This document shows, piece after piece, positions 62,553-64,000 of a stretch of DNA of 64,000 bases. Source of the stretch: Pseudoscleropodium purum (lineage: Eukaryota; Streptophyta; Bryopsida; Hypnales; Brachytheciaceae); NCBI GenBank assembly GCA_963969395.1, contig OZ017797.1:41416001-41480000 (forward strand), read 5' to 3'. Made by a program: the position numbers and the translations under genes. The notes under the pieces are model-generated. The model saw only the letters and a list, made by a program, of their open reading frames with translations, was not told where the DNA came from and did no database searches. Within the stretch, counting starts at the first letter, position 1, and each line of letters opens with the position of its first letter.

Positions 62553-64000
62553 TTAATATAAATGGCGGAAATGTTCATCTGGCATCGGCCAACGATATGT
62601 ATTAGAAAATCGCGTAATCACATGGGCCAAACTAGTATTTTCATCGTCAGTCTTCGAAGAAATGCGTTTCAAGTAAGCATAAAATACTTTTGCAAAGTCA
62701 TGAAAGGCAAATTGTGTCGCACTAGGTGTTTTAAGTAGCACGTTGAAATGCGCCTCTGACATGTTATTTCCATTCATCCGCTGAGCAATTTTTCGAATGG
62801 CATACTCTTCCGACTTACGTGAATACATTAGAATGACTTCCACATTTGCACCTACTTTATGCAAATATACAATACGTGGATCCACCCACCATCTCCTCTA
62901 CAAAGTTTGTTTCATCTCATCTGCTGATGTGAATGTGTACAAAGACTTCATTGGCTGAGAAGCTAAGGTAGTCATGCCCCAATCGCAAACTCCAATGTAC
63001 ACATGTGACTCATCCTCTGGAAAATGCAACAAGATGTTGTCCGGAGAAAAATCATTGTGTAAATGTCCAACAAGATGCACTGCATACATTATATGCATAA
63101 ACGCCCATGTCAACTCCGTGTGCTTCTTCCGATATCGTCCTAAACAGTGAGCTTTTACAACCTCCTCTTCGGTTGGATTTGTATACATCAAACGGATTTG
63201 AATGTTGTTTGGAAAGTCCTTATCCATATTCAACATTTGTCGAAGAGTTCCACCATTCCACCAATACGCATAACCTTCACACGTCCTTCTGTGCACCGCA
63301 GCAAACCGTATCACACCCGCGTGTGAAATTCGAACAGCCATTGATTCGTTTTGATGTTCTAATTTTGCAAGATCGGGTCGAGTTTGGTGGTGAATGGATT
63401 TCTTCGCCGCAAACTCCCAATGAGGAAGTATTCTTGGACATCCTTCAATACGAACCTTTCGAATCGTTGCATATTCACCTCTCATCGTTCTATCATCAAC
63501 AGCAATCACGCGTGCTGTATCTAGAAGTGTTATGAGGTGCCGTTTGGTCCTTTCCGCTTCAGCAACTCCATCATTGCTTTTCCACCAAGCAATTGAACCA
63601 ACTCGATTGTGCGTTTTGGCGAATGGAGCACATCGCCCCCTAAATAAGTCCGCTTTCAGAATCACTTCTTCAAACTGGGCGTCATTGGGTCGATATTCCT
63701 TGCTATATTTAACCAAAATGACTTTGGAATTCCACAAAGCGTCATGAACCTTATTCTCCAAACATTTGGTGAAGTACGTTTTATGCATTTTGTCATGCCA
63801 CTTTGGAACATTCAATGCATCCAACATCTGTGTCATGTCTACCTTGAATTTAGACACGCACTCCTCTTGATATCTGATGTACTTATTGTCTAAAGACAAT
63901 GTTGTTTCCGATTCATAAAATTGAACGATGCACTCGATCATGAATTTTTTGCATTCCTCCGAAGGACTTTGGCGAGCTACCTCCAAGTTTGATGGTCCCT
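62553..64000 (-). pseudogene. HND/DWG protein-kinase-like protein, copy 1, interrupted by TAG, partial
   Basis: The frame is open from the right window edge to 62898, then a TAG at 62900-62898, then the same frame runs on to 62553. Counting residues from 63986, it shows GEYATIRKV (170-178, glycine-loop region), the AAKK lysine (195/196), a Glu at 214 fitting the C-helix, and the catalytic loop HLHNDFSPDNILL with D312 and N317. VCDWG follows, with the metal-binding D335. So all canonical catalytic residues are present, but the loop reads HND and DFG is DWG. After the TAG come RRWWVDP (place of the APE segment) and EEYAIRKIAQRM (place of the helix F region). The first 130 residues have no recognised domain. 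A true nonsense mutation in a mobile or amplified gene family seems likeliest; an intron or sequencing error is possible. No ATG is seen before the edge. Confidence 0.7.

Noticed and set aside
1..64000. tRNA, rRNA or snRNA genes
   Set aside because: I looked for A/B boxes, cloverleaf arms and conserved cores while reading and saw none I could support; a covariance-model scan would settle it.

Overview
This is nuclear DNA of a land plant. It carries three genes with plant-type domains and GT-AG introns: an AIPP2-like PHD-finger protein, a plastidic-glucose-transporter-type sugar carrier and an ESS2/DGCR14 homologue. These sit in AT-rich, repeat-laden intergenic sequence. A seedless plant (bryophyte or lycophyte) is my guess from the look of the repeats and of the HND/DWG kinase-like family, but nothing in the window proves it.

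Layout. 1-5196 (minus): eight exons of a protein with two C4HC3 PHD fingers, running off the left edge, preceded by a 2-kb GC-richer leader/promoter zone. 7.5-25 kb: gene-free and AT-rich, made largely of diverged non-coding TIR elements whose ends read TTAA-CCC(C)TAAA...TTTAGGGG-TTAA, plus a small 8-bp-TSD MITE, a hairpin and a 60-bp minisatellite. 25.4-36.6 kb: three copies of an unclassified ~3.55-kb repeat with a decayed coiled-coil-bearing ORF, two of them hit by GC-rich hAT-type MITEs. 39.4-43.6 kb (plus): the sugar carrier, 13 exons, 498 aa, fully reconstructed. 45.9-47.8 kb (minus): the ESS2 homologue, 2 exons, 528 aa, convergent with the carrier. 48.7-51.4 kb: a near-perfect hairpin and two TIR elements. 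51.6-57.4 kb: two more copies of the 3.55-kb repeat, one with a hAT-type MITE. 60.5-61.1 kb: a fragment of an SRA-YDG domain between direct repeats. 61.2-64 kb (minus): a tandem pair of kinase-like sequences, one a truncated relic and one nearly intact but with an in-frame TAG, split by a fragment of the 3.55-kb repeat that itself carries a hAT-type MITE.

The three intact genes are unrelated housekeeping or regulatory genes: chromatin reading, sugar transport and pre-mRNA splicing. The rest is a layered record of transposition. The strongest new signals are the GC-rich hAT MITE family, with perfect 8-bp target duplications and two independent hits at adjacent octamers; the TTAA/CCCTAAA element families (about 227 bp, 650 bp and 900 bp); the unclassified 3.55-kb repeat; and the orphan SRA fragment.
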